From: Paraburkholderia bryophila
Lineage (GTDB): Bacteria; Pseudomonadota; Gammaproteobacteria; Burkholderiales; Burkholderiaceae
Reading direction: 5' to 3'
Assembly: GCF_013409255.1 (NCBI RefSeq)
Contig: NZ_JACCAS010000001.1
Span: 744,001-808,000, forward strand
Length of the DNA stretch: 64,000 nt
Part shown: positions 1 to 8,631 of the stretch, one piece after another
Position numbering within the stretch: position 1 is the first letter of the stretch
How the letters are laid out: every line of letters begins with the position of its first letter
Notes under the pieces: model-generated
Seen by the model: only the letters and a program-made list of their open reading frames with translations
Database searches by the model: none
What the model was told of the DNA's origin: nothing
Made by a program: the position numbers and the translations under genes

Positions 1-26
1 ATGTGTGGAGAGAGTTGATTGCTCAC
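1..26 (-). CDS. Possible start of next exopolysaccharide gene (tyrosine autokinase expected), truncated by window edge
   Basis: On the minus strand a GTG codon at 26-24 is preceded by GGGAAG at a workable ribosome-binding distance and opens a frame beginning M-S-N-Q-L-S-P-H that runs off the window. In cepacian clusters the gene after the export lipoprotein (bceE) is the BY-type tyrosine kinase bceF, so that is the expected identity. Only eight full codons are visible, so the identity comes from gene order, not from sequence similarity. The start codon is a guess; sequence beyond position 1 would settle it. Confidence 0.35.
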
Positions 27-67
27 AATTCGCTTCCCGTATCGGTTACATCCACGTTTGCTTCGGT

Positions 68-103
68 CCCGCGTCACCCCGCCGGTTGACGGGGTGACGC
101 GGG
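68..103. other. Strong hairpin between bceE-type gene and the next gene
   Basis: A perfect 14-bp stem (68-81 with 90-103, arms CCCGCGTCACCCCG and its complement) closes an 8-base loop. It lies just downstream of the minus-strand export gene (stop at 118) and upstream of the presumed next gene (about 26). On the minus strand it is not followed by a T-run, so it is not a standard intrinsic terminator. A processing, stability or attenuation element inside the operon is possible. Confidence 0.6.
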
Positions 104-117
104 CCTGGCGACGGCGC

Positions 118-1326
118 TTAGCGCGTCAGTTGTTTCAGGTAGAACAAGGTCTGCACGCTCGGCAGGACCTGCTGCAACACACGGTTAAAGGTGGTCGAAG
201 CGGCGGTGCCCACGTACACGACGTCCAGCGGCTGCAACTGGAACTGCGAGGACAGCATGATCGAGTCCGGCTGCGTCATGTCGAGGCGGTAGACGTCCGG
301 CGTGGTCGGATGGTCTTTCATGCCGCGCATCACGTAGATCTGACGCGGATTGGCGTCCGTGTCGAGAATCCCGCCCGACTGCGTAAGCGCATCGGCGATC
401 GTCATGCGGCCGCGAATGATCGGCACCTGAATCGGCGTCTTCACTTCGCCCATCACGAAGATGCGGCTGTCGGTGCGGTCCGGCACGTTGATCACGTCGC
501 CGTTCTGCAGCATCACGTTCTGCGTGGTGTCGCCTTTGTCGAGCATGCGATCGGCGTCGAGCACGTAGAGCTTGTTGTTGCGCGTGAGGCGCACGCGCTG
601 AATGTCGGCGTCCGAATTCGTGCCGCCCGAACGCGTGATCGCGTCGACCAGCGTGAGCGGCACGTCGCTGACCGCGAGCGGGCCTGGCGTCTTCACTTCG
701 CCGGTCACCTGCACCTTCTGGCCGCGATACGACAGCACGCGCACGTCGACCTGCGGATTGCGGATATAGCGCACGAGGCCGCTGCTCAACTGGTCGCGCA
801 ATTCGCCGACGGTTTTACCCGCGGCGCGAATCCGGCCGACGAACGGGAAGAAGATCGTGCCGTCGGCGGCGATGGTCTGGCCGTACGGATCGGCCTGGCC
901 CGGCAGCGCGGCCGTGTACGGCTGCTGCAACGCGCCGCCCACCGACTGCGTGGTGTTGCCGCCCGCCGACAGCGTGCTGCCCTGCGGCGTGGTCAATTCC
1001 GGGTGATCCCACACGGTGATGCCGAGAATGTCCTGCGGCGAGAGCCGGTACACGTACTGCGACGGATCGCTGATGGTCGAGGTCGGCAGCACCTGAGTCT
1101 TCGCGGCGGCCTGTTGCGCCTGAGTGGCGACGAGCTGCGAATCGATCAGATGCACCGGATAGGTTTCGGCGGGCTGCGACTGATGCTGGCCGTCGTCTTT
1201 CAGACGCGACGTGTCGAGATAATTGCCCGGTGCGGTGGCGCAGGCCGACAGAAAGGACGTCAGCAAAAGTGAGGCGGCGAGTTTCGACTTGAAGTTCGCC
1301 GCTGAATGCGGTGCGAGTTTTTTCAT
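118..1326 (-). CDS. bceE: Polysaccharide export outer-membrane lipoprotein (OPX/Wza family, BceE type)
   Basis: About 402 residues. It would form the outer-membrane channel through which the capsule or exopolysaccharide leaves the cell. The N-terminus has a lipoprotein signal with lipobox L-S-A-C. A polysaccharide-export domain follows (YRLSPQDILGITVWDHPEL region), then soluble ligand-binding beta-grasp repeats (VQVTGEVKTPGPLAVSD and a second GEVKTP copy). I chose the ATG at 1326 (MKKLAPHSA) because it overlaps the upstream phosphatase stop as TGATG, a classic translational coupling; an in-frame ATG at 1347 is possible. Gene order after ugd and the phosphatase matches bceC-bceD-bceE of cepacian clusters. 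The family call is firm; the symbol is by synteny. Confidence 0.9.
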   Translation of the reverse strand: MKKLAPHSAANFKSKLAASLLLTSFLSACATAPGNYLDTSRLKDDGQHQSQPAETYPVHLIDSQLVATQAQQAAAKTQVLPTSTISDPSQYVYRLSPQDILGITVWDHPELTTPQGSTLSAGGNTTQSVGGALQQPYTAALPGQADPYGQTIAADGTIFFPFVGRIRAAGKTVGELRDQLSSGLVRYIRNPQVDVRVLSYRGQKVQVTGEVKTPGPLAVSDVPLTLVDAITRSGGTNSDADIQRVRLTRNNKLYVLDADRMLDKGDTTQNVMLQNGDVINVPDRTDSRIFVMGEVKTPIQVPIIRGRMTIADALTQSGGILDTDANPRQIYVMRGMKDHPTTPDVYRLDMTQPDSIMLSSQFQLQPLDVVYVGTAASTTFNRVLQQVLPSVQTLFYLKQLTR

Positions 1327-1781
1327 CAGCATATTTTTTTCAGCCATCCCATGACCAGATGTTCGATGAGCACGAGACTCTCCCTATAAGCGGTTTCCGC
1401 GCAGCCGTGCGGGTCGGCGACGTCGGAGTCGGCTTCCCACTTGCCGAGCGGATAGACCTTGCCGCGCGCGGCCGGGTCGAGCGCTTCGACCGCGCCCACC
1501 TGGGCGCGCTCGGTGACCAGCACGAGGTCCGCTGAGCGCACCAGGTTGCGGTTCAGACGCCGCGAGTAATGGATCCCGGAGGCCACGCCCTGCTCGGCGA
1601 GCAGGCGGCGCATGACCGGGTCCATGCCGTGGCCGTCCATTGCGCGCAGGCCCGCCGAATGAAACGCGATCGGCGCCGAAGACGGCCGCGACACCGCGCG
1701 TTGCCGGGACTTGAACAGCATCTCGGCGGCCGGTGAACGGCACACGTTGGCATGGCAGACGATCAGTACATTGGCGAACAT
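1326..1781 (-). CDS. bceD: Low-molecular-weight protein-tyrosine phosphatase (BceD/Wzb type)
   Basis: 151 residues, normal for the family. The P-loop C-x5-R-S is at residues 9-16 (CHANVCRS), with nucleophile C9 and R15. The general-acid aspartate is D123 in the motif DVADP. Such phosphatases reset the C-terminal tyrosine cluster of the BY-kinase that controls polymer length in exopolysaccharide assembly. The gene lies between UDP-glucose dehydrogenase and the export lipoprotein and overlaps the latter by one base (TGATG), so the two are translationally coupled. It acts in the cytoplasm. The kinase partner is expected just beyond the left edge. Confidence 0.92.
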   Translation of the reverse strand: MFANVLIVCHANVCRSPAAEMLFKSRQRAVSRPSSAPIAFHSAGLRAMDGHGMDPVMRRLLAEQGVASGIHYSRRLNRNLVRSADLVLVTERAQVGAVEALDPAARGKVYPLGKWEADSDVADPHGCAETAYRESLVLIEHLVMGWLKKIC

Positions 1782-1886
1782 GGCAGGCTCCTTGAAGCGC
1801 GAGGTGATTCGGTGGGCCGCTTGCGGGGCGGCTGCATGCAGCCCGGGTGCGGCCCGCTTACGGCCCGCATGCAGCCCGCTTGCGCG

Positions 1887-3338
1887 TTAAGCGACGGCGC
1901 GGCGGACTGACTCGGCCACGTCCGCCGACGTGAGCGGCAAGCCGTTCGCGCCGACCTTGCCCGGCGCATTGCGCAGCGCGTGCTGACGGCCGATCGCGTG
2001 ATACTCGATGCCGAGTTCGAGCAGCGCGTCCGGTTCGTACAGATTGCGGCCGTCGAAAATCAGCGGCGTCTTGAGGATCCGTTTCAGCGAATCGAAGTCC
2101 GGGCTCTTGAAGACCTTCCATTCGGTGAGGATCACCAGCGCGTCGGCGCCCTCCGCCGCTTCCATCTCTTCCTTCACGAACTCGAGGCGCGCATGCTGCT
2201 GCGGCACGTCTTTCAGATCGAGCGCGAACACGCGTTTCGATTCGTCGATCGCGACCGGGTCGTACGCTTTCACGCGCGCGCCACGGCGCAGCAGTTCGGC
2301 GATCAGCGGACGGCTCGGCGCTTCGCGCATGTCGTCGGTATTCGGCTTGAACGCGAGGCCCCAGACGCCGAACGTGCGGTCCGACAGGTCTTCGCCGAGA
2401 CGCGCGACGATCTTGTGCGCCAGCACCTGCTTCTGCGTGTCGTTGACGGCTTCCACCGCTTCGAGAATGCGTAGATTCGCCTTATGGTCAGCGGCGATGC
2501 GGATCAGCGCCTGCACGTCTTTCGGGAAGCACGAACCGCCGTAGCCGCAACCGGCGTACAGGAAGTCGTAGCCGATGCGCGGATCGGAGCCGATCCCACG
2601 GCGCACCGCTTCGATATCCGCACCTACGCGGTCGGCCAGATTGGCCAGCTCGTTCATGTACGAAATGCGCGTGGCGAGCATCGCGTTGGCCGCGTACTTG
2701 GTGAATTCGGCGGAACGTACATCCATGTACAGCGTGCGTTCGCGATTGCGGTTGAACGGCGCGTAGAGGCGCTTCATCAGCTCGCGGGCTTTTTCGCCGG
2801 GCACGTCTTCGTCGCAACCGAGCACGATGCGGTCGGGCCGCGTGAAGTCGTCTACGGCCGCGCCTTCCTTCAGGAACTCGGGGTTCGACACCACCGAGAA
2901 CATGTGATTGAGGTTGCGTGCGGCCAGCTCGGCGGCGATCACGTCGCGCACGCGCGAAGCCGTGCCGACCGGCACCGTCGATTTGTCGACGATCACCTTG
3001 AAGCCCGTCATATGGCGGCCGATGTTGCGTGCGGCGGCCAGCACGTATTGCAGGTCGGCGGAACCGTCTTCGTCCGACGGCGTGCCCACCGCGATGAACT
3101 GGATGTCGCCGTGCGCGACCGCCGCTTCGACGTTGGTCGAGAACGTCAGACGGCCGGCCTTGCGATTGCGCGCGATGATTTCCTGCAGACCCGGTTCATG
3201 GATCGGCACGCCGCCGTTGTTGAGCACGTCGATCTTGCGCTGATCGACGTCGAGACAGAACACGTCGTGGCCGATGTCGGCCAGACAGGCGCCCGTCACG
3301 AGGCCTACGTAGCCACTACCGATGATCGTCAGGTTCAT
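1887..3338 (-). CDS. bceC: UDP-glucose 6-dehydrogenase (BceC/Ugd)
   Basis: 483 residues. It oxidises UDP-glucose to UDP-glucuronate with two NAD+, supplying the glucuronic acid of cepacian-like polymers. Visible signatures are the N-terminal Rossmann motif [15 protein letters not shown], the catalytic-cysteine motif [10 protein letters not shown] in the middle, and the C-terminal UDP-binding domain ([20 protein letters not shown]). The start is supported by GAGGTG about ten bases upstream. It follows the glycosyl-1-phosphate transferase gene by 48 bases on the same strand, and the phosphatase follows 105 bases later, consistent with one operon. The length is slightly above the usual 430-470 because of a C-terminal tail. 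Confidence 0.95.
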   Translation of the reverse strand: MNLTIIGSGYVGLVTGACLADIGHDVFCLDVDQRKIDVLNNGGVPIHEPGLQEIIARNRKAGRLTFSTNVEAAVAHGDIQFIAVGTPSDEDGSADLQYVLAAARNIGRHMTGFKVIVDKSTVPVGTASRVRDVIAAELAARNLNHMFSVVSNPEFLKEGAAVDDFTRPDRIVLGCDEDVPGEKARELMKRLYAPFNRNRERTLYMDVRSAEFTKYAANAMLATRISYMNELANLADRVGADIEAVRRGIGSDPRIGYDFLYAGCGYGGSCFPKDVQALIRIAADHKANLRILEAVEAVNDTQKQVLAHKIVARLGEDLSDRTFGVWGLAFKPNTDDMREAPSRPLIAELLRRGARVKAYDPVAIDESKRVFALDLKDVPQQHARLEFVKEEMEAAEGADALVILTEWKVFKSPDFDSLKRILKTPLIFDGRNLYEPDALLELGIEYHAIGRQHALRNAPGKVGANGLPLTSADVAESVRRAVA

Positions 3339-3386
3339 GTATTACACCTCGCGAAATAAGGTTGATTCAGGAATGCGGTGAAGGAC

Positions 3387-4784
3387 TCAGTACGCGTTGC
3401 TGCCTGCGAATCCTTTCCACAGTGTCAGCACGACGATCTTGATGTCGAGCCAGAAGGTCCAGTGCTGCATGTAGTACAGATCGAGCTTGACGCGACCCAT
3501 CATCTTTTCGATGCGGTCGGTCTCGCCGCGATAGCCGTTGATCTGCGCCCAGCCGGTAATGCCCGGCTTGATCCGGTAGCGGTGCATGTAGCCCTTCACC
3601 AGATCCTTGTAGATGTCGTCGTGTTCGAGCGCGTGCGGACGCGGACCGACCACCGACATCTCGCCGCGCAGCACGTTGATGAACTGCGGCAGCTCGTCGA
3701 GACTGGTGCGCCGCAGGAACGCGCCGACCGCCGTGATGCGCGGATCGCGCCGCGTGGCCTGGGTGATCTTGCCGGCCTCTTCCTGGTGCAGCTTCATCGA
3801 GCGGAACTTGTAGATCTCGAACTGATTGCCGTCGATGCCCTTGCGCTTCTGGCGGAAGAACACCGGTCCCGGCGAACTCACCTTCACCATCACCGCGATC
3901 ACGAGCATGACCGGCGCGAGCGCGGTCAACGCCGTGAGCGCGAACAGGCGATCGAACACGCGCTTGGGCAGCACCCGCAGATCGGTGATCGGCGACGCGG
4001 CCAGGTTGATCGCGGGCACGCCGAGCAGGTCGACCATCGGCTGATTGAACAGCGTCAGGCTGCGCACGTCCGGAATGAAGCGGATGTTCACGAAGTCGTT
4101 CTTCAGGTCCATCACGAAGCGGTGAATCGCCTTTTCCTTCGAGATCGGCAAGGCCAGCCACAGCTCGCGGATCGCACGCTGACGCACCAGTTGCAACATG
4201 CGCTGATAGTCGCGTTCCACCGGCACACCGTCGATCGCATTGACCGCGTCCGGGTCTTCGTACGGATTGATCGAGCCTTCCTCGTCGAACACCACGATCG
4301 GCGTGAAGCCCGCTTCCGGACGGCCGCGCATCTGTTCGATCAGAAAGCGCCCATACGGCGCGCCGCCGACGATCGCCACCGCGCGCTGATTGAAGCCTTC
4401 GCGGCGCAGACTGCGCAGCACCGAATAGACGATCACCTTGGTGACCCCCAGCAGCACGATCGTGGCCACCGCCCAGTAGACGAGCCACAAGCGCGACAGA
4501 CTGTCCGAACGGTGCAGGCTGAAGCTGATCAGCACGCCGGTGACCTCCACCATCACCCAGCCGCCGGCAACCCGGCACAGCAGGTCGTAGAGCGGCTTGC
4601 CGCGCCAGGACTGATAGATGCCCAGCGCGGGGAAAAACACCACCACCAGCAGACAGTCGAACGCGAGCGACACGCGCTGCATGTCGTCCAGCCACACGAA
4701 TTTCCCGCTGTGCACGGCCGTCGCCAGCGTCGCGCCGAGCACGACCATGGCGATGTCGATGATTCTCGATAGAACGCTCAGCAT
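3387..4784 (-). CDS. bceB: Undecaprenyl-phosphate glucose-1-phosphate transferase (BceB/WcaJ type)
   Basis: 465 residues. It starts repeat-unit assembly by moving glucose-1-phosphate (inferred sugar) from UDP-glucose to undecaprenyl phosphate at the inner membrane. The N-terminal half holds several hydrophobic segments (about residues 10-130) and a CoA-binding-like fold ([16 protein letters not shown]). The C-terminal bacterial sugar transferase domain shows another hydrophobic helix, [22 protein letters not shown] and [22 protein letters not shown]. The start has GAGGGG upstream. It is the first gene of the minus-strand operon and faces the 660-base AT-rich intergenic region. Priming-transferase function is certain; glucose rather than galactose is inferred from full-length WcaJ/BceB likeness. 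Confidence 0.92.
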   Translation of the reverse strand: MLSVLSRIIDIAMVVLGATLATAVHSGKFVWLDDMQRVSLAFDCLLVVVFFPALGIYQSWRGKPLYDLLCRVAGGWVMVEVTGVLISFSLHRSDSLSRLWLVYWAVATIVLLGVTKVIVYSVLRSLRREGFNQRAVAIVGGAPYGRFLIEQMRGRPEAGFTPIVVFDEEGSINPYEDPDAVNAIDGVPVERDYQRMLQLVRQRAIRELWLALPISKEKAIHRFVMDLKNDFVNIRFIPDVRSLTLFNQPMVDLLGVPAINLAASPITDLRVLPKRVFDRLFALTALTALAPVMLVIAVMVKVSSPGPVFFRQKRKGIDGNQFEIYKFRSMKLHQEEAGKITQATRRDPRITAVGAFLRRTSLDELPQFINVLRGEMSVVGPRPHALEHDDIYKDLVKGYMHRYRIKPGITGWAQINGYRGETDRIEKMMGRVKLDLYYMQHWTFWLDIKIVVLTLWKGFAGSNAY

Positions 4785-5444
4785 GCGCTGCCCCTCAGTT
4801 CGTCAGTCAAGTGCCATCCGTTGGTTAATTGAAAATCCGTCGCGCGTTTTTTTCTTCAGCGTGCTCCGGCGCCCGAACACGACGCCGGTCTCCGCGTTCG
4901 GCGGATCGATGCGCGACGCAGTAAAAAATTGAAGCCCTGCTAATTGCCCCGCCATTCCCAATTCAGAAAACCGGCTGAACAGCCGAACCGGGAAAGGCGA
5001 GTCGAAATGAGTGAATACCCTCGTACAGGTATAGATAAAGCTTTATTAAAATTCGCGCTGCAAGACAGCAAAATATCTCAAATTGTATCGGTCAAAGTTT
5101 CAGCATTTTTTTTGACTTTTGCTCGGCAATTGTTACCGGATTGCCGGTTCGATAGGCAACCTGAAGGCCTTTATGCAGGCCATTTCGATGCTTTCTGGTC
5201 GTTCGGAGACGGAAGCTTACGGGACGCCTGTTGCGTCACGTTTGTGCAAGGATCGCGCTAAAAAAATCGCCGGTTATTTTTTTCGGGTAATTTTTCTTTT
5301 TAAAAAATCCATCGGACATTTTTCCTTCACGAAATTCGCTATTTTTATCGGCCGTTTTATATAGTTTTCTATTTAACGCGCTTTTATTGATTCCGCTCTT
5401 CATGATAAAACTCGACGCATTCACCCAGCCTCGAGGAGTCCATC
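4785..5444. promoter_or_regulatory. Long AT-rich divergent intergenic region of the exopolysaccharide cluster
   Basis: 660 bases with no convincing gene between the divergent bceB and bceA types. Parts are very AT-rich for this genome: 19 of 60 bases are G or C in 5281-5340, with runs of A and T from about 5255 to 5375. One A7T/AT7 inverted repeat (5260-5267 with 5276-5283) is visible. I found no promoter with good -35 and -10 boxes. The length, position and composition fit a regulatory region, perhaps bound by an H-NS-like silencer, but that is inference. Confidence 0.6.
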
Positions 5445-7022
5445 ATGACAGCTCCGGTTACGGCCACGCCCGCCGACACCCGGTCCACGCAAGCTACGCC
5501 CCTGAACGTCAAGCTCAAGGTTCATCCCGTGATTCTGGCGGGGGGATCCGGCACGCGTCTGTGGCCGATGTCGCGCGAACAACACCCCAAACAGTTGATC
5601 GGCCTGCTCGGCGACGATTCGCTGCTGCAGTCCACCACGCGGCGGCTCGAAGGACTCGAAGCCGGCTATCCGCTCACCGATCAACTGGTCGTGGTCGCGA
5701 ACGAAGAGCAGCGCTTCACCACTGCCGAGCAATTGCGCACGAGCGGCAAACCGACCCGTCTGATTCTCGAACCCACCGGCCGCGATACCGCACCGGCGCT
5801 GACCGTGGCCGCGCTGTCGATCGCCGCGCAGGACGACGACGGCATCATGGTCGTGATGCCCGCCGATCATGCGGTCACCGACCTCGACGGCTTCCACGCG
5901 GCCGTGACGGCCGGCGTGGAGCAGGCGGTCGCCGGTCATATCGTGACGATGGGTATCGTGCCGACACGGGCGGAAACCGGTTTTGGTTATATCCGGATCG
6001 GCGCGGCGCTGGGTGAACCGGAGGCAACGGGACCATCGCCTGGCATCCCTGACGATGGTGAAAACCCCGTCAGAGAAGGCACAATCCGCGCGCGCAAGCT
6101 CGATCGCTTCGTCGAGAAACCGCATCTCGAACTGGCGCAGCGCTATATCGAGTCGAAAGAATACTGGTGGAACAGCGGCATTTTCATCATGCGCGCGTCG
6201 ACATGGTTGAAGGCGATTCGCCACTTCCAGCCGGCCATCTACGAAGCCTGCCACGCGGCCTACGCGGGCGGCAAAGCGGACGGCGACTTCTTCCGCCTGC
6301 AGCGCGACGCGTTCAGCGCGTCGCCGTCGAACTCGATCGATTACGCGGTGATGGAACAGCTCGGTAGCGATCAAAGCGCCGCCTCGGGCGTGGTCGTGCC
6401 GTTGCAGGCGGGCTGGTCGGACGTGGGCTCGTGGGACGCAATCTGGGACATCTCCGAGAAAGACGCCGATCAGAACGTGGGGCGCGGTCGCGTGATGTTC
6501 GAAGGCGCGACGTCGACCTTCGCGCATTCGGAAGGACGGCTGATTGCCTGCGTGGGCACGCAGGATCTGGTGGTGGTCGAAACGGCCGACGCAATTCTCG
6601 TGGCCGATAAATCGCGCGTGCAGGACGTCAAGAAGATCGTCGGGCGGATTCGCAGCGACGGCGGCCTCGAAGCGGCCAACCATCGCAAGGTGCATCGCCC
6701 GTGGGGCAATTACGATTCCGTCGACACCGGCGAGCGCTTCCAGGTTAAACGCATTGTCGTGAAACCGGGTGCGCGGCTCTCGCTGCAAATGCATCATCAC
6801 CGCGCCGAACACTGGATCGTGGTGCGCGGCACGGCGCTCGTCACGCGCGGCGAGGAACGCTTTATCGTCTCCGAAAACGAGTCGGCTTATATTCCGCTCG
6901 GCGTCACGCATCGACTCGAGAATCCGGGCAAGATGCCGCTCGAAATGATCGAGGTGCAGTCCGGCTCGTATCTCGGCGAAGACGATATCGTGCGGTTCGA
7001 CGATACGTACGGCCGACAGTAA
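5445..7022 (+). CDS. bceA: Mannose-1-phosphate guanylyltransferase / mannose-6-phosphate isomerase (BceA/ManC)
   Basis: 525 residues. It makes GDP-mannose, and the type II isomerase domain interconverts fructose-6-P and mannose-6-P. The pyrophosphorylase signature GGSGTRLWPMSREQHPKQ lies near residue 35. The C-terminal cupin isomerase domain has RPWGNYDSVDTGERF and QMHHHRAEHW. The start is backed by GAGGAG at a good distance. It is somewhat longer than the usual 470-480, from a non-conserved N-terminal tail of about 25 residues and a proline-rich insert near residues 190-205. It is divergent from the rest of the cluster, whereas in B. cenocepacia bceA leads the same operon. GDP-mannose also feeds GDP-rhamnose and lipopolysaccharide routes. 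Confidence 0.95.
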   Translation: MTAPVTATPADTRSTQATPLNVKLKVHPVILAGGSGTRLWPMSREQHPKQLIGLLGDDSLLQSTTRRLEGLEAGYPLTDQLVVVANEEQRFTTAEQLRTSGKPTRLILEPTGRDTAPALTVAALSIAAQDDDGIMVVMPADHAVTDLDGFHAAVTAGVEQAVAGHIVTMGIVPTRAETGFGYIRIGAALGEPEATGPSPGIPDDGENPVREGTIRARKLDRFVEKPHLELAQRYIESKEYWWNSGIFIMRASTWLKAIRHFQPAIYEACHAAYAGGKADGDFFRLQRDAFSASPSNSIDYAVMEQLGSDQSAASGVVVPLQAGWSDVGSWDAIWDISEKDADQNVGRGRVMFEGATSTFAHSEGRLIACVGTQDLVVVETADAILVADKSRVQDVKKIVGRIRSDGGLEAANHRKVHRPWGNYDSVDTGERFQVKRIVVKPGARLSLQMHHHRAEHWIVVRGTALVTRGEERFIVSENESAYIPLGVTHRLENPGKMPLEMIEVQSGSYLGEDDIVRFDDTYGRQ

Positions 7023-7094
7023 CGCCATCAGGCATCTGCAAACCAACCATCAAGCCAACCTGACCTGGGCCGTCGCCGAACGGCGGTCCGCCTC

Positions 7095-7139
7095 GGGTCG
7101 ATCTGGGGTGCGTCTGGGTGCGTCAGGGGTCCATCAGGG
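7095..7139. repeat. Degenerate direct repeats with 10-11-base period
   Basis: Four tandem units start with GGGT or GGGGT (GGGTCGATCTG, GGGTGCGTCT, GGGTGCGTCA, GGGGTCCATCA) at near-helical spacing in the 289-base gap after bceA. The rest of that gap shows no gene or clear terminator. Function unknown. Confidence 0.5.
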
Positions 7140-7311
7140 ACTGCGAATACAAGGCTTGAATCACACAGAATGAAGCGGGAACCTGCGGCGGTTGCTCCTA
7201 CCGGCCGCGGGGTAATGCCAGACTTTTTTCTGTCGCCGCGCTTATCAACGCGCCAGTCGCCAAACTTGCCAATCCGTGTTTCAACCGCGTTCTAACTGCC
7301 AGCCGCCGCGC

Positions 7312-8631
7312 TCATCCTGCGTGAGAGATGAACTCCGGATAGGACGGATACCGTTCCGCCGACGTGCTTTCCGTCGTCGCGCTGACGACCGTGGTCACGA
7401 CCTGCTCGCTGGGATAACGGCGCAACGGTCCGCGAAACGCGTGCAGCGGACCGTGCAACGGTGCGCCGTGATTGATCGTGACGGGCTCCGGCACATGACG
7501 CCTGGCGGGCAGTGGACGCGCCGGCGCAACAGCGTGCGATGGCGTATGCGAATGCACCGGCGAGGCCGCGCGTTCTTCCAGCAGCACGACTTCCTCAGCC
7601 GAAGGCGCAGCTTCCGCGGCGGCCAATGTCAGGCATTCGCGATCGATCCATTGCAACGCCCAGTCGAGCGCGTACTGCTGCGCTTCGTCTGCATCGGCGA
7701 AGCGCGGGCCGACCAGACCGGAACGCTCGACGCGTCGGCCGTCTTTCATGATCTCCGCCCACGCGCGATACATCACGTTGGGCACCTGCTCCGCCGCGAC
7801 GAAAATCGTATAGCCACGCGGATCGTCGATCTGCGTGCCGCGCGGCGCGAGGCTCATCGACAGCGGACTGCGCAGGTCGTCGTCCGGCGGACTCGTGCGG
7901 CGAGCCGACGCGATCGCGGCATCCAGCAGGTCCATGGCTTGACCCACGGCGGACGCTTCGTCGATGCGGGGCAACACGGCGCGCATCGGCGGGCGCATGG
8001 CGGGCGCGAATGTTGACGCCCCCGCAGACACACCATTAGATACACCATTAGATACGCCGGCAGCCGCAAACGATCGACCCGGCGCCATCGGCGCACGCGT
8101 GACGGGTTGATGCGCCTGCTGCAGTGTCTGCGGCGGTTGCGCATTTGCGAGACCCGACAACTGACGCGTGATATCGGCGATCGGGTCGGCCGAACGCCAG
8201 TTGCTCAGGCTGCTCGACACGCCGGGCGCCTGCCACGACTCGGGACTCTTCCAGGACACGCCACGCAGACTCTCGTCGCGTACGCTCGGTGCGACGACCA
8301 CCGGCGCGGACGGCTTGGCCGCGGCGGGCGGCACCGGTTGCGGAACGTACGCGAAGGTACGCCCGGTTTGCGATAACAGCCGAACCATCTCGAGCAGCGT
8401 GCCGTTCAACTGCCACTCTTCGAAACGGCGCCGGCAGGTCGGACCCGACGGATAACGGCCTGGCAGTTTCGACCAGGGCTCACCGGTTGTCAGAATCCAG
8501 AGGACCGCATTCGCGACGATGCGTGGTTCGGCGCGGGGCCGACCGCGTCGGTTTAGACGGACGGCCGGCTCATCGGAGACAAGCGCTGCTAGCAGCGCCC
8601 ATTCGTCATTGCTTAGCTCATCGAAAAACAT
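7312..8631 (-). CDS. IS5/IS4-type transposase N-terminal domain (DUF4096-like) fused to an unknown C-terminal domain
   Basis: 439 residues from the ATG at 8631, which has GGAGAAAACCCA just upstream. Residues 1-95 match the helix-turn-helix-like N-terminal domain of IS5-group transposases (LSNDEWALL, RGRPRAEPRIVANAVLWIL, TGEPWSKLPGRYPSG, RRRFEEWQLNGTL). A long low-complexity linker rich in Pro, Ala, Ser and Val follows. The C-terminus (about residues 275-345) holds a compact domain I do not recognise (GYTIFVAAEQVPNVMYRAWAE to ALDWALQWIDREC), followed by a basic, Pro-rich tail. There is no DDE catalytic region, and I saw no terminal inverted repeats or target duplication. It looks like a domesticated DNA-binding protein, perhaps a regulator of the adjacent exopolysaccharide genes; this role is inference. 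Confidence 0.8.
   Translation of the reverse strand: MFFDELSNDEWALLAALVSDEPAVRLNRRGRPRAEPRIVANAVLWILTTGEPWSKLPGRYPSGPTCRRRFEEWQLNGTLLEMVRLLSQTGRTFAYVPQPVPPAAAKPSAPVVVAPSVRDESLRGVSWKSPESWQAPGVSSSLSNWRSADPIADITRQLSGLANAQPPQTLQQAHQPVTRAPMAPGRSFAAAGVSNGVSNGVSAGASTFAPAMRPPMRAVLPRIDEASAVGQAMDLLDAAIASARRTSPPDDDLRSPLSMSLAPRGTQIDDPRGYTIFVAAEQVPNVMYRAWAEIMKDGRRVERSGLVGPRFADADEAQQYALDWALQWIDRECLTLAAAEAAPSAEEVVLLEERAASPVHSHTPSHAVAPARPLPARRHVPEPVTINHGAPLHGPLHAFRGPLRRYPSEQVVTTVVSATTESTSAERYPSYPEFISHAG
8030..8053. repeat. 12-bp tandem duplication inside the linker of the transposase-like fusion gene
   Basis: ACACCATTAGAT occurs twice in direct tandem (8030-8041, 8042-8053) and encodes part of a repeated G-V-S-N stretch. 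It is in frame, so it lengthens the disordered linker by four residues. It is AT-richer than its surroundings. Confidence 0.8.

Noticed and set aside
4944..5364. Two overlapping plus-strand open frames before bceA
   Set aside because: They have no ribosome sites, no coding bias and no recognisable sequence; this region looks non-coding.
5236..5424. Small lysine-rich open frame in the bce intergenic region
   Set aside because: There is no ribosome site; the lysines come from A-runs in AT-rich DNA.
7095..7139. CRISPR array
   Set aside because: Units are 10-11 bases, degenerate and lack spacers.
7312..8631. Insertion sequence of the IS5 family
   Set aside because: Only the N-terminal domain is present. 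I found no DDE region, no terminal inverted repeats and no target-site duplication, so I call a fusion protein instead.
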